DNA from: Arthrobacter sp. B6 | GTDB taxonomy: Bacteria > Actinomycetota > Actinomycetes > Actinomycetales > Micrococcaceae | Assembly: GCF_001663775.1 (NCBI RefSeq) | Contig: NZ_KV467168.1 | Coordinates: forward strand, 3,214,780 to 3,278,779 | Reading direction: 5' to 3' | DNA length: 64,000 nucleotides | Shown: in pieces, positions 25,127 to 34,903 of the stretch | How positions within the stretch are numbered: the first letter of the stretch is position 1 | Layout: each line of letters begins with the position of its first letter | Program-made: the position numbers and the translations under genes | The notes under the pieces: model-generated | What the model was told of the DNA's origin: nothing | Databases searched by the model: none | What the model saw: the letters and a program-made list of their open reading frames with translations, nothing else

Positions 25127-26146
25127 ATGACGACTCCAGCAGCGCATGCGCCGCGTGCCCCGGTCACCCGCAAGGACGTCGCCAGGTATGCCGGCGTCAG
25201 CACCGCCGTCGTCAGTTACGTGGTCAACAGGGGGCCGAAGAAAGTGGCGCCCGCAACCGAAGCGAAGGTCCAGGATGCCATCCGCGTCCTGGGCTACCGC
25301 CCGAATGCAGCCGCCCGTGCGCTCAAGCTTGGCTCCAGCGAGACGTTGGGGCTCGTGGTCCCGGACATTTCCAACCCCTTTTTCGCCCTCTTCTCCCACG
25401 CGGTGGAGGACGCAGCCGCCGATCTGGGTTATGCGCTGGTGCTCAGCAACTCGGACGGAAACCTGGCCAAGGAGCGGCGCAATATCCGCAACCTCGCTGC
25501 CCGGCAGGTGGACGGCGTGCTGTTGGCCAGCGTGCTCTTTGAACCCGACCTTGAGGTGCTGGAAACGGCAGACATCCCTTCGGTGCTGCTGAACCAGGAA
25601 CGGGACGCCCCCGGCTTCAACAGCATCGGAGTGGATCTCGCTGCCGGCGCCCGGATTGCCGTGCAGCACCTGATTGGCCACGGCCACACCAACATTGGCC
25701 TGGCGATGGGCACCAACGTTTCCGACAGCACAGACGGCCGTGAGGTGGGCTGGAGGGAGGCTTTGCAGGAGGCGGGCCTGCCCGAGGGGCCCATCGTGTA
25801 CAGCGCATTCACCCGGCCCGGCGGATACCTGGCCGGGCAGCGCCTCCTGGCCTCGGTCAACCGGCCGACAGCGATCTTTGCCACCTCTGACATGCAGGGG
25901 ATTGGTCTTTTGCGGGCGATCCATGAGGCCGGCCTGGCCGTGCCCGGCGATATGGCGGTGGCGTCCTTTGACGGTTCCGCTGAGTCTGAATACTCCTGGC
26001 CCCCGCTGACCACCGTCGAGCAACCCGTGGCCGTCATGGCGGAGGCCGCGGTGGCAGCACTGGTGGGAGCCAGCCGTGGCGAGAAGCCCCGGCACCGGAT
26101 CTTCCCCACCCAACTGCACGTCCGCCAGTCCTGCGGCTGTCCCTAA
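25127..26146 (+). CDS. LacI-family transcriptional regulator of the sugar locus
   Basis: A 339-residue LacI-type repressor. The N-terminal helix-turn-helix (TRKDVARYAGVSTAVVSYVV) and hinge (YRPNAAARALKLG) precede a periplasmic-binding-like sugar sensor (LVVPDISNPFFALF; ending TTVEQPV). I chose ATG 25127 because TAGCAT (25114-25119) ends 7 nt upstream, which suggests a leaderless transcript; ATG 25118 would add three residues. It should bind the palindromes at 23744 and 23820 and release them when an alpha-galactoside or its product is present. This is inferred from the adjacent genes. It converges with the DeoR gene after 13 nt. Confidence 0.92.
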   Translation: MTTPAAHAPRAPVTRKDVARYAGVSTAVVSYVVNRGPKKVAPATEAKVQDAIRVLGYRPNAAARALKLGSSETLGLVVPDISNPFFALFSHAVEDAAADLGYALVLSNSDGNLAKERRNIRNLAARQVDGVLLASVLFEPDLEVLETADIPSVLLNQERDAPGFNSIGVDLAAGARIAVQHLIGHGHTNIGLAMGTNVSDSTDGREVGWREALQEAGLPEGPIVYSAFTRPGGYLAGQRLLASVNRPTAIFATSDMQGIGLLRAIHEAGLAVPGDMAVASFDGSAESEYSWPPLTTVEQPVAVMAEAAVAALVGASRGEKPRHRIFPTQLHVRQSCGCP

Positions 26147-26159
26147 CCGAGGGCGCTTT

Positions 26160-26945
26160 CTAGCCCGCGATCCGCAGCTTTCCGGTCCTCTCGGCCAGGA
26201 TCCGCCGGGCTTCCGGGCTCAAGCCGGAATCGCTGATGACCTCGTCCGCTTCGTCGAGGGCCGCGATGGTGCTGATCCCGAGCATGCCCCACTTGGTATG
26301 GTCGGCCAGCACGACGACGGTACGCGCCGCGGCCACAAAGGCCCGGTCCGTCTCGGCCTCCAGGAGGTTGGGCGTGGTGAACCCGGCATCGGCGTCCATG
26401 CCGTGCACGCCCAGGAACAGCACGTCCAGGTGCAGCTGCTTCAGCGCCGCGGTCGCGATGGGTCCCACCAAAGCGTCCGACGGCGTGCGCTCGCCGCCGA
26501 TGAGGATCACCGTGGAACCGTACCGGGCTGACCCGGCCGGGGGGCCGTGGTGGAAAAGATCCGCGATGCGCACCGAGTTGGTGACCACGGTGATGCGCGG
26601 CCCGTTGACCAGTTCCCTGGCCAGGGCCCAGGTGGTGGTTCCGGCGCTGAGGCCCACGGCCATGCCTTCGTGCACCAGTCCGGCCGCCTCCTGGGCGATG
26701 GCCCGCTTCTCGGCGGTCAACTGCGTGGACTTCAGGTCGAATCCAGGCTCGTGGGTGCTGGTGTCGCCCGGAATTTTCGCCCCGCCATGGATGCGCTCCA
26801 GCAGGCCGCCTTCCTCCAGCAGTTCAATGTCCCGGCGCACGGTCATCAGCGAAACGCCCAACTGCTGGGCCAAATCGGACACGCGAACAACCCGCTCCCG
26901 CTGGACAGCGTCCACAATCGCCTGATGTCGAGCGGCAGGGAGCAT
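26160..26945 (-). CDS. DeoR-family transcriptional regulator
   Basis: A 261-residue DeoR-type regulator. The N-terminal winged helix reads RVSDLAQQLGVSLMTVRRDI followed by LLERIHGGA. The C-terminal sugar-phosphate sensor has SAGTTTWALA, TNSV and the LGVHGMDADAGFTTP segment. DeoR proteins usually sense phosphorylated sugars and repress catabolic genes. It converges with the LacI gene and no target gene is adjacent on its 5' side, so its regulon cannot be told. AAGGA lies 9-10 nt before ATG 26945. Confidence 0.92.
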   Translation of the reverse strand: MLPAARHQAIVDAVQRERVVRVSDLAQQLGVSLMTVRRDIELLEEGGLLERIHGGAKIPGDTSTHEPGFDLKSTQLTAEKRAIAQEAAGLVHEGMAVGLSAGTTTWALARELVNGPRITVVTNSVRIADLFHHGPPAGSARYGSTVILIGGERTPSDALVGPIATAALKQLHLDVLFLGVHGMDADAGFTTPNLLEAETDRAFVAAARTVVVLADHTKWGMLGISTIAALDEADEVISDSGLSPEARRILAERTGKLRIAG

Positions 26946-27084
26946 CGGGGCGGTTCCTTTAGGCAGGCGACAGGGCTGGGTCCAGTCTAGGCGTCACCAC
27001 CGCTGAGCAGTGGCAGTCATCCTCCGCGCGCTGCTTCAGGCAAACGGCGACGGCGCCGCCCACAGTGGTGAGAAGCGCCGCCGA

Positions 27085-27163
27085 CGAGGAGTGGGAGTTA
27101 TGCGGAAGCGTGCGTCAGAAGCGAGGAACGAGCTAGCACGCGGAGCATGAGTCCCTCTCCTCG
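27085..27163 (-). repeat. Dispersed hairpin element, copy B (3' of acs)
   Basis: The core contains GCGTGC (27108-27113) and GCACGC (27136-27141). An outer stem pairs CGAGGAG (27085-27091), GGGA and ATGC with GCAT, TCCC and CTCCTCG (27157-27163). It lies 14 nt after the acs stop. The core matches copies A and C, while the outer stem sequence is different yet still paired. Confidence 0.7.
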
Positions 27164-27177
27164 CCCCAGCCACGCAC

Positions 27178-29223
27178 TCACTTCCGGAGCGAGGCCGCGA
27201 TCTGCTGCATGACGGTGTTGTCTGCCAGGGTGGTGGCGTCGCCGGGGTCGCGGCCTTCTGCGACGTCCTTGAGGAGGCGGCGCATGATCTTGCCGGAGCG
27301 GGTTTTGGGGAGTTCCGGGACCACGAGGATGGTTTTGGGTTTGGCGATGGGGCCGATTTCCTTGCCGACGTGGTTGCGGAGGTCCTGGATAGTGGCGTCG
27401 CCGGAGTCCACGGCGTCGCCGCGGAGGATGACGAACGCGACGACTGCCTGGCCGGTGGTTTCGTCCGCGGCGCCCACGACCGCGGCTTCGGCCACGGAGG
27501 GGTGGGAGACCAGGGCGGATTCGATCTCGGTGGTGGAGAGCCGGTGGCCGGAGACGTTCATGACGTCATCCACGCGGCCCAGGAGCCAAATGTCGCCGTC
27601 CTCGTCCTTTTTGGCGCCGTCGCCGGCGAAGTACATGGTCTCGAACCGGGACCAGTAGGTGTCCTTGAACCGTTCGGGGTCGCCCCAGATGCCGCGGAGC
27701 ATGGCGGGCCAGGGCTCGCGGATGACCAGGAACCCGCCGTGGCCGTTGGGCACGGACTCGCCCATTTCGTCCACGACGTCCACCGCGATGCCGGGCAGCG
27801 GCACCTGCGCGGAGCCCGGCTTGGTGGCCGTGACCCCGGGCAGCGGAGCGATCATCTGCGCGCCGGTTTCGGTCTGCCACCAGGTGTCAACGATGGGTGC
27901 AGGGTTCTCCTTCTTCTCGCCGTTCTTGCCGGCGTTGCCGCCGATGACGTCCCGGTACCACATCCAGGCCTCGGGATTGATGGATTCGCCAACTGAACCG
28001 AGGACGCGGATCGAGGAGAGGTCGTACTTGTCCGGGATGTCCCGGCCCCATTTCATGAACGTCCGGATCGCGGTGGGAGCGGTGTAGAGGATGGAGACCT
28101 TGTACTTCTCCACGATTTCCCACCAGCGGCCCTGGTGCGGGGAGTCCGGGGTGCCTTCGTACATGACCTGGGTGGCGCCGTTGATGAGCGGGGCGTAGGC
28201 GACGTAGGAGTGGCCGGTGACCCAGCCGACGTCGGCCGTGCACCAGTAGACGTCCGTCCCGGGGTGCAGGTCGAAGACGGCCTTGTGCGTGTACGCGGTC
28301 TGGGTGAGGTACCCGCCGGTGGTGTGCAGGATGCCCTTGGGCTTACCCGTGGTACCCGAGGTGTAGAGGATGAACAGCGGGTGCTCGGAGTCGTGCCCGA
28401 CGGCGGTGTGCTCCGGGGAGGCGGCGTCGACGGTGTCGGCCCACCAGTGGTCCCGGCCTTCGTGCCAGTCCACGTCCTGGCCGTTGCGCTTGACCACTAT
28501 GACGTTCCGGACGGTGTGTCCGTCGCCTTGGCGGGAGAGGGCGTCGTCCACGGCGGTTTTGAGGGCGCTGGGCTTGCCGCGGCGGTAGGTGCCGTCGGCC
28601 GTGACCACGAGCTTGGCTTCGGCGTCGTCGATGCGGGAGCGCAAGGCATCGGCGGAGAACCCGCCGAACACCACGGAGTGCACGGCGCCGATGCGGGCGC
28701 AGGCCAGCAGGGTGATGACCGCTTCGGGGATCATGGGCAGGTAGACGGCCACCCGGTCGCCCTTGGCCACGCCGAGGGACTCGAAGGCGTTGGCGGCCTT
28801 CTTCACTTCCTCGGTGAGTTCGGCGTAGGTGTAGGTGCGGGTGTCGCCGGGTTCACCTTCGAAATGGATGGCCACCCGGTCCCCGAGCCCATTCTCCACG
28901 TGGCGGTCCAGGGCGTTGTACGCGGCGTTGACCTCCCCGCCCACGAACCATTTGGCGAAGGGCGGGTTGGACCAGTCAAGCGCCTCGTCGAAGTCCTTGG
29001 ACCAGGTGAGCAGTTCACGGGCCTGCCTGGCCCAGAACGCCGGACGGTCAGCGTCCGCGTCCTCGTAGTCGGCTGCGGTGACAACGGCGTCGGCAGCGAA
29101 TTCGGGGGTCGGCGCAAACTTGCGGTTCTCGTGCAGCAGGTTTTCGAAGGCGTCGCCCTGCTGGTCGCCCTGCACGGAAGATTCGGGAGCGGTGGCGGTG
29201 GAGCCGGGAGTGTCCTGGGACAT
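27178..29223 (-). CDS. acs: Acetyl-CoA synthetase
   Basis: Acs activates acetate to acetyl-CoA through acetyl-AMP. The 681-residue product has all family motifs: [16 protein letters not shown], the P-loop [41 protein letters not shown], and the C-terminal [12 protein letters not shown], whose Lys is the usual site of regulatory acetylation. ATG 29223 is chosen (MSQDTPG), with GAGG 7 nt upstream; longer starts are possible but less fitting. A Crp/GlxR-like site lies 154-169 nt upstream, in line with carbon control of acs in relatives. A hairpin element follows the stop. Confidence 0.97.
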   Translation of the reverse strand: MSQDTPGSTATAPESSVQGDQQGDAFENLLHENRKFAPTPEFAADAVVTAADYEDADADRPAFWARQARELLTWSKDFDEALDWSNPPFAKWFVGGEVNAAYNALDRHVENGLGDRVAIHFEGEPGDTRTYTYAELTEEVKKAANAFESLGVAKGDRVAVYLPMIPEAVITLLACARIGAVHSVVFGGFSADALRSRIDDAEAKLVVTADGTYRRGKPSALKTAVDDALSRQGDGHTVRNVIVVKRNGQDVDWHEGRDHWWADTVDAASPEHTAVGHDSEHPLFILYTSGTTGKPKGILHTTGGYLTQTAYTHKAVFDLHPGTDVYWCTADVGWVTGHSYVAYAPLINGATQVMYEGTPDSPHQGRWWEIVEKYKVSILYTAPTAIRTFMKWGRDIPDKYDLSSIRVLGSVGESINPEAWMWYRDVIGGNAGKNGEKKENPAPIVDTWWQTETGAQMIAPLPGVTATKPGSAQVPLPGIAVDVVDEMGESVPNGHGGFLVIREPWPAMLRGIWGDPERFKDTYWSRFETMYFAGDGAKKDEDGDIWLLGRVDDVMNVSGHRLSTTEIESALVSHPSVAEAAVVGAADETTGQAVVAFVILRGDAVDSGDATIQDLRNHVGKEIGPIAKPKTILVVPELPKTRSGKIMRRLLKDVAEGRDPGDATTLADNTVMQQIAASLRK

Positions 29224-29640
29224 GGTGAACCTCATCATTCATAGATCTTTGCTGCGCGGCCTGCACCGTGGCCGGGCCGTGCTCCGCCGCTTCGCGCGGC
29301 ATTGGGCAGCGGCCGATCACGGACTTGCCGCAAAGAGCTGTTCCGAAAACAAGACTAGTGCTTGAGCACGTGGCTGTGTGTGCCCTGTCACAGAGGTGAC
29401 CGTGAACGGCGTTTATTAAGCGGTGAATGGTTTCGCGGACCCGGCGCCGACGTCAGGCGGCCAGCCCTTCGGCTAGTGATAGCGAAAGCTGTTGACTAGG
29501 CTGAGATTGAATTGTGACTTTCGACGGAGCCGTCCGGCAGGTAACAGCGTTGCATGTGACCCGGCCGGCAGCACCGTTTCAGACGGCACGGTTTTTGGGA
29601 CTGAAAGGTTCCGGTGCCGCCACGCTAAGGAGAAACAGAA
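29224..29640. other. Divergent intergenic region acs / membrane protein
   Basis: This 417-nt gap lies between two divergent starts and holds no supported gene. It contains the Crp/GlxR-like site at 29377-29392, and AAGGAG just before the plus-strand gene at 29641. I see no further clear structure. Confidence 0.6.
29377..29392. promoter_or_regulatory. Crp/GlxR-type binding site upstream of acs
   Basis: TGTGTGCCCTGTCACA matches the 16-bp consensus TGTGA-N6-TCACA at nine of ten fixed positions. It is centred about 160 nt before the acs start. The Crp gene of the window (14221) is the expected binder. Confidence 0.55.
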
Positions 29641-31023
29641 ATGAACCAGCAGAGCTTCGGCCAGATGTCCGGCCGTGCAACAGCGGCCGGACCTGATGGC
29701 TCGTCCGGGAGCAGTGCGGGAACACGGCAGCCGAAGCCGGCCACGGGGAAACCCGGCTCCCGGCACCAGGCGGTTTTGGGGCACTTCACGGTCCGGGACC
29801 TCGCTGTCTTCGCGGCCACCCTCATTCTCTTCGTCACCTCCCTGCTGCCGGTCTTCCTCACCCGGTTCAATCTCTGGAACGTGGGCAACCTGTTTTTCCT
29901 CGGCCTGGGAATCGTCCTGCCGCTCATCGTCAGCGCACTGTTTGCCGCACGCAGGCTCGCTCCGGCCACGAAGGTCCGGATCGGATCGCTGTCCATCGAC
30001 CAGTTTGCGTCGGTCGTGGCGTCCTTCTCGGTGGCCTTCTTCTTCCTGTCCATGGCCGGTGAATACCACCCCGCCCTCCTGGCCGGGCTCCTTGGCTCCA
30101 TCGTGCTGTTTGCCGCCACCGTGCTGGGCCGGTTCATTCCATATTTCGCCAGCGACTTCGAGGGACGCGAGGAGACCCCGGCCCACGTAGTGGCCCGCGA
30201 GTCTGCGGTGCCGCTGCCAAAGCCGCACACGCCCAAGGCGCCGAAGGAACCTAAGGCCCAGAACGAGCCGAAGTCCGCGGCGGGCACCTCACCAGCCAGC
30301 GGGCATGCTGCTGCCGTGCCCGCCGCTGCCGCCGGTGTTGCAGCGGGCTCGGCTGCCGCTGCGGGGTCCGCCGCCGGTTCGTCCGTTGTCTCCGGTTCCG
30401 CCGGGCACGAGGGCTCCGATACGGTCTCGACGCCGGGAACGTCGCCTTTTGTGCCTTCCCCGCAGCCCGGCCAGGACGCACAGCCTGCGCAGCCCACCCA
30501 CGGAGGCCAGCCCGCGCAGTCCGCCAAGGAAGCACAGCCGGTGCAGTCCGCCAAGGAAACGGCCACCGTCTCGTCCGCCCCTGAAGTGTCCGAGTGGCCC
30601 GCAGAGGGTGACTTTGGGCCCCCAACCCAGGCAGCCGACGTCGTGCATCCCGCCCCTGTTTCGGCAGCCAACGAGGGCGACGCCGGAGATGCGCCGACGG
30701 CTGCGCAGGCCCGCCAGGTCCACGATCCCATGCCGGCCACGGCCGTCCACCCGCAGGTGAGGCAGGAAGAGCCCATCGGCGCCACCGTTGACCCCGCAAG
30801 CCGGCCGGAGGAATCGGATGAGCAGCCGGTCCACGAGGCTTTCTGGTTCGCCGTCGCCCAGCACCGGACCGCCGTTGATCCCCGGACCGGGGCCCCGGCC
30901 TTCGTCATCGAACCTGGTGGCTGGGTATTGGCGCTCGAGGACCGCGGCCACGAGTTCCTGGTCCAGCACACGGACGGCCGCGTCGGCGTGCTGCGCGACC
31001 TGAGCAACATCGAGCGCGGCTAG
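29641..31023 (+). CDS. Four-helix membrane protein with long Ala/Pro linker
   Basis: I do not recognise this 460-residue protein. After a basic, low-complexity N-terminus of about 45 residues come four hydrophobic segments at about 55-75, 80-102, 120-140 and 143-160. Residues about 180-395 are low complexity, rich in Ala, Pro, Ser and Gln with short repeats such as AQPAQ and QSAKE. A folded-looking C-terminal domain of about 60 residues starts at [21 protein letters not shown] and ends [11 protein letters not shown]. The layout suggests a membrane anchor, a flexible cytoplasmic tether and a binding domain. AAGGAG lies about 8 nt before ATG 29641. nth follows 8 nt later. Confidence 0.75.
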   Translation: MNQQSFGQMSGRATAAGPDGSSGSSAGTRQPKPATGKPGSRHQAVLGHFTVRDLAVFAATLILFVTSLLPVFLTRFNLWNVGNLFFLGLGIVLPLIVSALFAARRLAPATKVRIGSLSIDQFASVVASFSVAFFFLSMAGEYHPALLAGLLGSIVLFAATVLGRFIPYFASDFEGREETPAHVVARESAVPLPKPHTPKAPKEPKAQNEPKSAAGTSPASGHAAAVPAAAAGVAAGSAAAAGSAAGSSVVSGSAGHEGSDTVSTPGTSPFVPSPQPGQDAQPAQPTHGGQPAQSAKEAQPVQSAKETATVSSAPEVSEWPAEGDFGPPTQAADVVHPAPVSAANEGDAGDAPTAAQARQVHDPMPATAVHPQVRQEEPIGATVDPASRPEESDEQPVHEAFWFAVAQHRTAVDPRTGAPAFVIEPGGWVLALEDRGHEFLVQHTDGRVGVLRDLSNIERG

Positions 31024-31031
31024 CCGGGCCG

Positions 31032-31898
31032 GTGGCCACTTCACGTCCTTCCAGGAACGGGGCGGCCCGCGGTGCCGCACCAGCGGCAGCCGCGGCCGTG
31101 ACCGGTCCCAAGGTTTCGTCCGAGTCGCTGTTGGCCCTAAAGCGCCGTGCGCGGCGCATCAACAGGGCCCTCGCGGAAAAGTACCCCTACGCGCACGCCG
31201 AGCTCGACTTCCGGAGCCCGTTTGAGCTGCTGGTGGCCACCGTCCTGTCCGCGCAGACCACGGATGTCACAGTCAACCAGATCACTCCGGTGCTGTTCGC
31301 CCGTTACCCTGACGCCCGCGCGATGGCCGAGGCCGACCCGGCCGAAATGGAAGAAATTATCAAACCCACTGGGTTCTTCCGGGCAAAAACCCGGAGCCTG
31401 ATTGCGCTGGGCACGCGTCTGGTGGACGAATACAACGGTGTAGTGCCACGCCGGCTTGAGGACCTTGTGACCCTTCCGGGCGTGGGCCGCAAAACAGCGA
31501 ACGTGGTGCTGGGCAACGCCTTCGGCGTCCCCGGGATCACGGTGGATACGCATTTTGGGCGCCTGGCACGCCGCTTCGGCTGGACTCTGTCCGAAGATCC
31601 CGTCCAGATCGAGTTCGACGTCGCGGAGCTGTTCGAGCCCAGGGACTGGACCATGCTCTCGCACCGGGTGGTGTTCCATGGGCGGCGGGTCTGCCATTCG
31701 CGGAAGCCTGCCTGCGGCGCCTGCCCGGTGGCCAACTGGTGCCCCAGCTACGGCCTGGGCGAGACCGATCCCGGCAAGGCGGCCAAACTGCTGAAGTACG
31801 AGCTCGCTCCCGGCAGCGAACCGCTGCTGGGGCAGCTGCTGGCCGAGGCGCACCGCGCAGCGGAAATCCGGATGGAATCACAGAAACGCGTTCCGTGA
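31032..31898 (+). CDS. nth: Endonuclease III (DNA glycosylase/AP lyase)
   Basis: Nth removes oxidised pyrimidines and nicks abasic DNA. The 288-residue protein shows the helix-hairpin-helix [14 protein letters not shown] with its catalytic Lys, then [11 protein letters not shown] with the catalytic Asp. The iron-sulfur cluster motif C-x6-C-x2-C-x5-C is complete near residues 220-236. The first 30 residues are an Ala-rich extension typical of actinobacterial homologues. GTG 31032 is the start. It ends in a GTGA overlap with the Nudix gene, an order I recall from Mycobacterium (nth with a CoA-type Nudix gene near marP and crp). Confidence 0.96.
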   Translation: MATSRPSRNGAARGAAPAAAAAVTGPKVSSESLLALKRRARRINRALAEKYPYAHAELDFRSPFELLVATVLSAQTTDVTVNQITPVLFARYPDARAMAEADPAEMEEIIKPTGFFRAKTRSLIALGTRLVDEYNGVVPRRLEDLVTLPGVGRKTANVVLGNAFGVPGITVDTHFGRLARRFGWTLSEDPVQIEFDVAELFEPRDWTMLSHRVVFHGRRVCHSRKPACGACPVANWCPSYGLGETDPGKAAKLLKYELAPGSEPLLGQLLAEAHRAAEIRMESQKRVP

Positions 31899-32572
31899 GC
31901 GCACGTCAGGACCTGATCGACCTGGTGCAGCGGACGGAAGCCGGTACAGCGCCCCAGCCCGATGCCCTGTGGGCGACGCTGACCGTGGACGAACGTATCG
32001 CCCGCCGCGCGGCCGTACTGATGCTGTTCGGTGTCCTGGACACCATCCCCGCTTCATCAGGCAAGCCGCTGGCGCCGGCTGACCTTGACGTCCTGCTGCT
32101 GGAGCGCGCGCACACCCTGGAGTCGCACCCGGGCCAGGTGGCGTTTCCGGGCGGCAGCATCGATCCCGGAGAAACGCCGGTGGAGGCTGCGCTGCGTGAA
32201 GCAGAAGAAGAAACCGGGCTGGACTCCGGCGGCGTGGAAGTCCTTGGCATGCTGCAGGAACTTGGGCTGGCACGGAGCAACTTCCTGGTGACGCCCGTGC
32301 TGGGCTGGTGGGCCTCGCCGTCGCCGGTACGCGTGGTGGATTACGGGGAATCCGCGCAGGTCTTCCGGATCCCGGTCCGGGACCTGCTGGACCCGGACAA
32401 CCGGGTGATGTCCACCGTCAGCCGCGGCGGCCGGACATTCAACAGCCCGGCCTTCACGGTCAACGGGGTGGTGGTCTGGGGCTTCACCGGCATTGTGCTC
32501 ACCGGGCTCTTTGAGCAGCTGGGCTGGGCCGTCCCCTGGGACCGGTCCCGCCTGCATAACATCATGATCTGA
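31895..32572 (+). CDS. CoA-pyrophosphatase-like Nudix hydrolase
   Basis: A 225-residue Nudix protein. [13 protein letters not shown] runs directly into the complete Nudix box ([17 protein letters not shown]). The [10 protein letters not shown] prefix is typical of the CoA diphosphatase group (NudL/YeaB), so CoA or a CoA derivative is the likely substrate. GTG 31895 overlaps the nth stop by 4 nt (GTGA), so translation is coupled. The C-terminus includes [17 protein letters not shown]. It converges with a DUF1508 gene. Confidence 0.9.
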   Translation: MSARQDLIDLVQRTEAGTAPQPDALWATLTVDERIARRAAVLMLFGVLDTIPASSGKPLAPADLDVLLLERAHTLESHPGQVAFPGGSIDPGETPVEAALREAEEETGLDSGGVEVLGMLQELGLARSNFLVTPVLGWWASPSPVRVVDYGESAQVFRIPVRDLLDPDNRVMSTVSRGGRTFNSPAFTVNGVVVWGFTGIVLTGLFEQLGWAVPWDRSRLHNIMI

Positions 32573-32604
32573 CCGGCCGCAAACATCGCAGCCGGTTGCA
32601 GTTT

Positions 32605-32799
32605 CTAGGATTGTGGCTGTTGCCGGAGATCCACCACGATGCCGGTGGCCGCATTCTCGCGTACGGCCTTGATGCCCTCCAGCAGGGCACCTACGTGCTT
32701 GAAATTTGGCGAAACCGCCACGATGTTGCCGTCAGCGTCGGTGAGACGGAGCCTGTATGCCTCGTCGCCCACGCGGTGTATTTCGAACCTGCCCGCCAT
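32605..32799 (-). CDS. Small DUF1508 (YegP-like) protein
   Basis: A 64-residue protein with a single DUF1508/UPF0339 unit: GRFEIHRVGDEAYRLRLTDA, then a Val-Ser-Pro turn and GIKAVRENA. The family is small, cytoplasmic and of unknown function. GGAGG lies 8 nt before ATG 32799, which supports expression. Two short inverted repeats lie in the gap upstream (ATGCA...TGCAT near 32820; AGTCA...TGACT near 32857). Confidence 0.85.
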   Translation of the reverse strand: MAGRFEIHRVGDEAYRLRLTDADGNIVAVSPNFKHVGALLEGIKAVRENAATGIVVDLRQQPQS

Positions 32800-33005
32800 A
32801 TGCCGGACCTCCCCTGGGTATGCATCTTTGCATGTAGTGCTCGACCCGCCTGCTTGAGTCAGTTAGTTGACTGTAACGCGGCTCACAGGGGCTCGGCCAG
32901 CTACTCCCGGGTAGGTTACTTCAGGGGGCGTACCGTGACCATTCCAGCGTGTGACTGGAGGAACCGCCAGCGGACCGCTATGGTGCCGGAATCCTCCCGA
33001 CGCCG

Positions 33006-34724
33006 CTATTTGGCGTTGTCGTACGAGTCCACCACAGCGACGCTGACCGGAAACTCCACCGGGATGCGTCCGAACAGCAGCTCCTTGGCTGCGCTGGCCG
33101 CGTCTTCAATCGCCGCGATGCACGCGTCAACCTGCTCCTCCGGGGCGTGGACCATCACTTCGTCGTGCAGGAAGAACACCAGCTCCGCGCGGCCGGAACC
33201 TTCCGCGCGCATCCCGCGCAGCCGCCGTCGTAGTTCCGCGAGCCAGCACGCCGCCCAGTCCGCCGCCGAGCCCTGCACCACAAAGTTCCGCGTGAACCGG
33301 CCCCGGGAGCGGGCAATGGATTCGGCACGGCGCTGCTCCTCGGCGGTGGTGGATTGCTGGCTCTGGAACCACTGCCGTGAGGGCGGCGGGCTGCTCCGGC
33401 CCAGCCGGGTGGTGACCGTGCCGCCGGCCTCACCGTCGCGCGCCGCCTGTTCCACGAAGCCCACCGCGCGCGGGTAGGTCTTGGCCAGCTGCGGCATCAG
33501 GCGTCCGGACTCGCCGGTGGTGGCACCGTAGATGGCGCCCAGCAGGGCCACTTTGGCTTTCGCACGGTCGCCGCCGAAACCCTGGGCGGCGATGCCGGCG
33601 TAGAGGTCCTTGTCGCGTGCAGCCTCTGCCATCTTCGTGTCCTGTGCCAGCGCCACCAGGACACGGGGCTCCAGCTGGGAGGCATCTGCCACGATGAGCC
33701 TGTAGCCCGGATCGGCGTGCACGGCGCCGCGGATCTGGCGCGGAATCTGCAGGGCCCCGCCGCCGCGCGATGCCCACCGGCCCGAGACGACGCCGCCCAC
33801 CACATATTCGGGCCGGAACCGTCCGCCATCAACCCAGGCGTCCAGCCATGCCCAGCCGTTGGCCGTGTGCAGGCGGGAAAGTTTTTTGTAGGCGAGCAGC
33901 GGTTCGATGGCGGGATGGCTGGATTCCTTCAGCTCCCACTGCCGTGTGCTTTTTACCTCGATGCCGTTCCGGTGCAGGGCGCGCATCAGTTCCTGCGGTG
34001 AGTCCGGGTTCAGTCCGGGGGAGCTGAGGAGCGCCCGCAGCTCGGTGTTCAGCGCTTCCAGCTTCGCCGGCCGGTGGCCGGAAGGTGGGCGTGGCCCCAG
34101 GTAGTTGGTGAGGATCTTCTCGTGCAGGTCCTCCCGCCACGGCACACCGGCGTGCTGCATTTCGGCGGCGATCATGGCTGCGGCGGATTCGGCGGCGAGG
34201 AGCAACTGGAGCCGTCTGGGCCGGTTCTCCCCGGGGCTCGCGGCTGCCAGAGCCGTCTGTTGTGCAGCGTATTCGACCCTGAGTTCCTCGGGCGTGCAGC
34301 GATGCGTTGCGCCGCGGCCCGGGTCCTCGAACAGTTCGCCCTGCTCCGCGGGCGGTGCGGGCGGCTGGAGGGCACGCGGCGGCTGGAGCTCCTCATCCAG
34401 CGTGAACTTTTCGGCGTTCCGCGCGTAGTCGGTATGGGCCGTGAATTCGGAGCAGGCAAGGATGTTGCCGCACAGGCTGAGGTCATAACACCGGTCCAGC
34501 TCGACGCCGGACGCCAGCAGCAGGGGGTACCAGTCCTGGGTGCGGTGCCATATCCAGCGCGGCGGGGGGCCGCCGTTCGGCCGGCTTTCCAGGTGACGCA
34601 CGACGGCGGCGAGCTCGCCCATGGTGACCACCCGCGGTTCGGGGGTGTTCGGGTGGGGGTCTCCGGCCTGGGTGAGTTCCTGGAAGGCTGCGCCGTGGGG
34701 ATGGGCGGCGAGCAGCAGGTACAT
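33006..34724 (-). CDS. DNA polymerase I-like protein (actinobacterial 3'-5' exonuclease/polymerase type)
   Basis: A 572-residue family A polymerase relative, much shorter than true PolA (about 900). The first about 170 residues should form a reduced 3'-5' exonuclease-like domain; no 5' nuclease is present. Polymerase motifs are visible: motif A as VADASQLEPRVL near residue 340, motif B around AKAKVALLGAIYGAT, and motif C as LHDEVMVH near residue 515. Actinobacteria carry this extra polymerase besides PolA; its role is probably in repair but is not established. ATG 34724 (MYLLLAAHP) is the family-like start; no strong ribosome site is seen. The last residues give VVDSYDNAK. Confidence 0.88.
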   Translation of the reverse strand: MYLLLAAHPHGAAFQELTQAGDPHPNTPEPRVVTMGELAAVVRHLESRPNGGPPPRWIWHRTQDWYPLLLASGVELDRCYDLSLCGNILACSEFTAHTDYARNAEKFTLDEELQPPRALQPPAPPAEQGELFEDPGRGATHRCTPEELRVEYAAQQTALAAASPGENRPRRLQLLLAAESAAAMIAAEMQHAGVPWREDLHEKILTNYLGPRPPSGHRPAKLEALNTELRALLSSPGLNPDSPQELMRALHRNGIEVKSTRQWELKESSHPAIEPLLAYKKLSRLHTANGWAWLDAWVDGGRFRPEYVVGGVVSGRWASRGGGALQIPRQIRGAVHADPGYRLIVADASQLEPRVLVALAQDTKMAEAARDKDLYAGIAAQGFGGDRAKAKVALLGAIYGATTGESGRLMPQLAKTYPRAVGFVEQAARDGEAGGTVTTRLGRSSPPPSRQWFQSQQSTTAEEQRRAESIARSRGRFTRNFVVQGSAADWAACWLAELRRRLRGMRAEGSGRAELVFFLHDEVMVHAPEEQVDACIAAIEDAASAAKELLFGRIPVEFPVSVAVVDSYDNAK

Positions 34725-34903
34725 AAGACAATTCTGCCCTGTCGCGGCGGTCGGCTTGTGCGGGCCTCCTGGGGCGGGCACGCGGCGTTGCCCGCCGCCC
34801 GGTTGTCCTCCACAGGCTCTGGGGGTCCCGTTTGTTGCGCACTTTGTCCACATAGGACGGTTCACGGCTTACCGTTTCGCAACCTGGCGGTGAGAGTTGC
34901 CCT

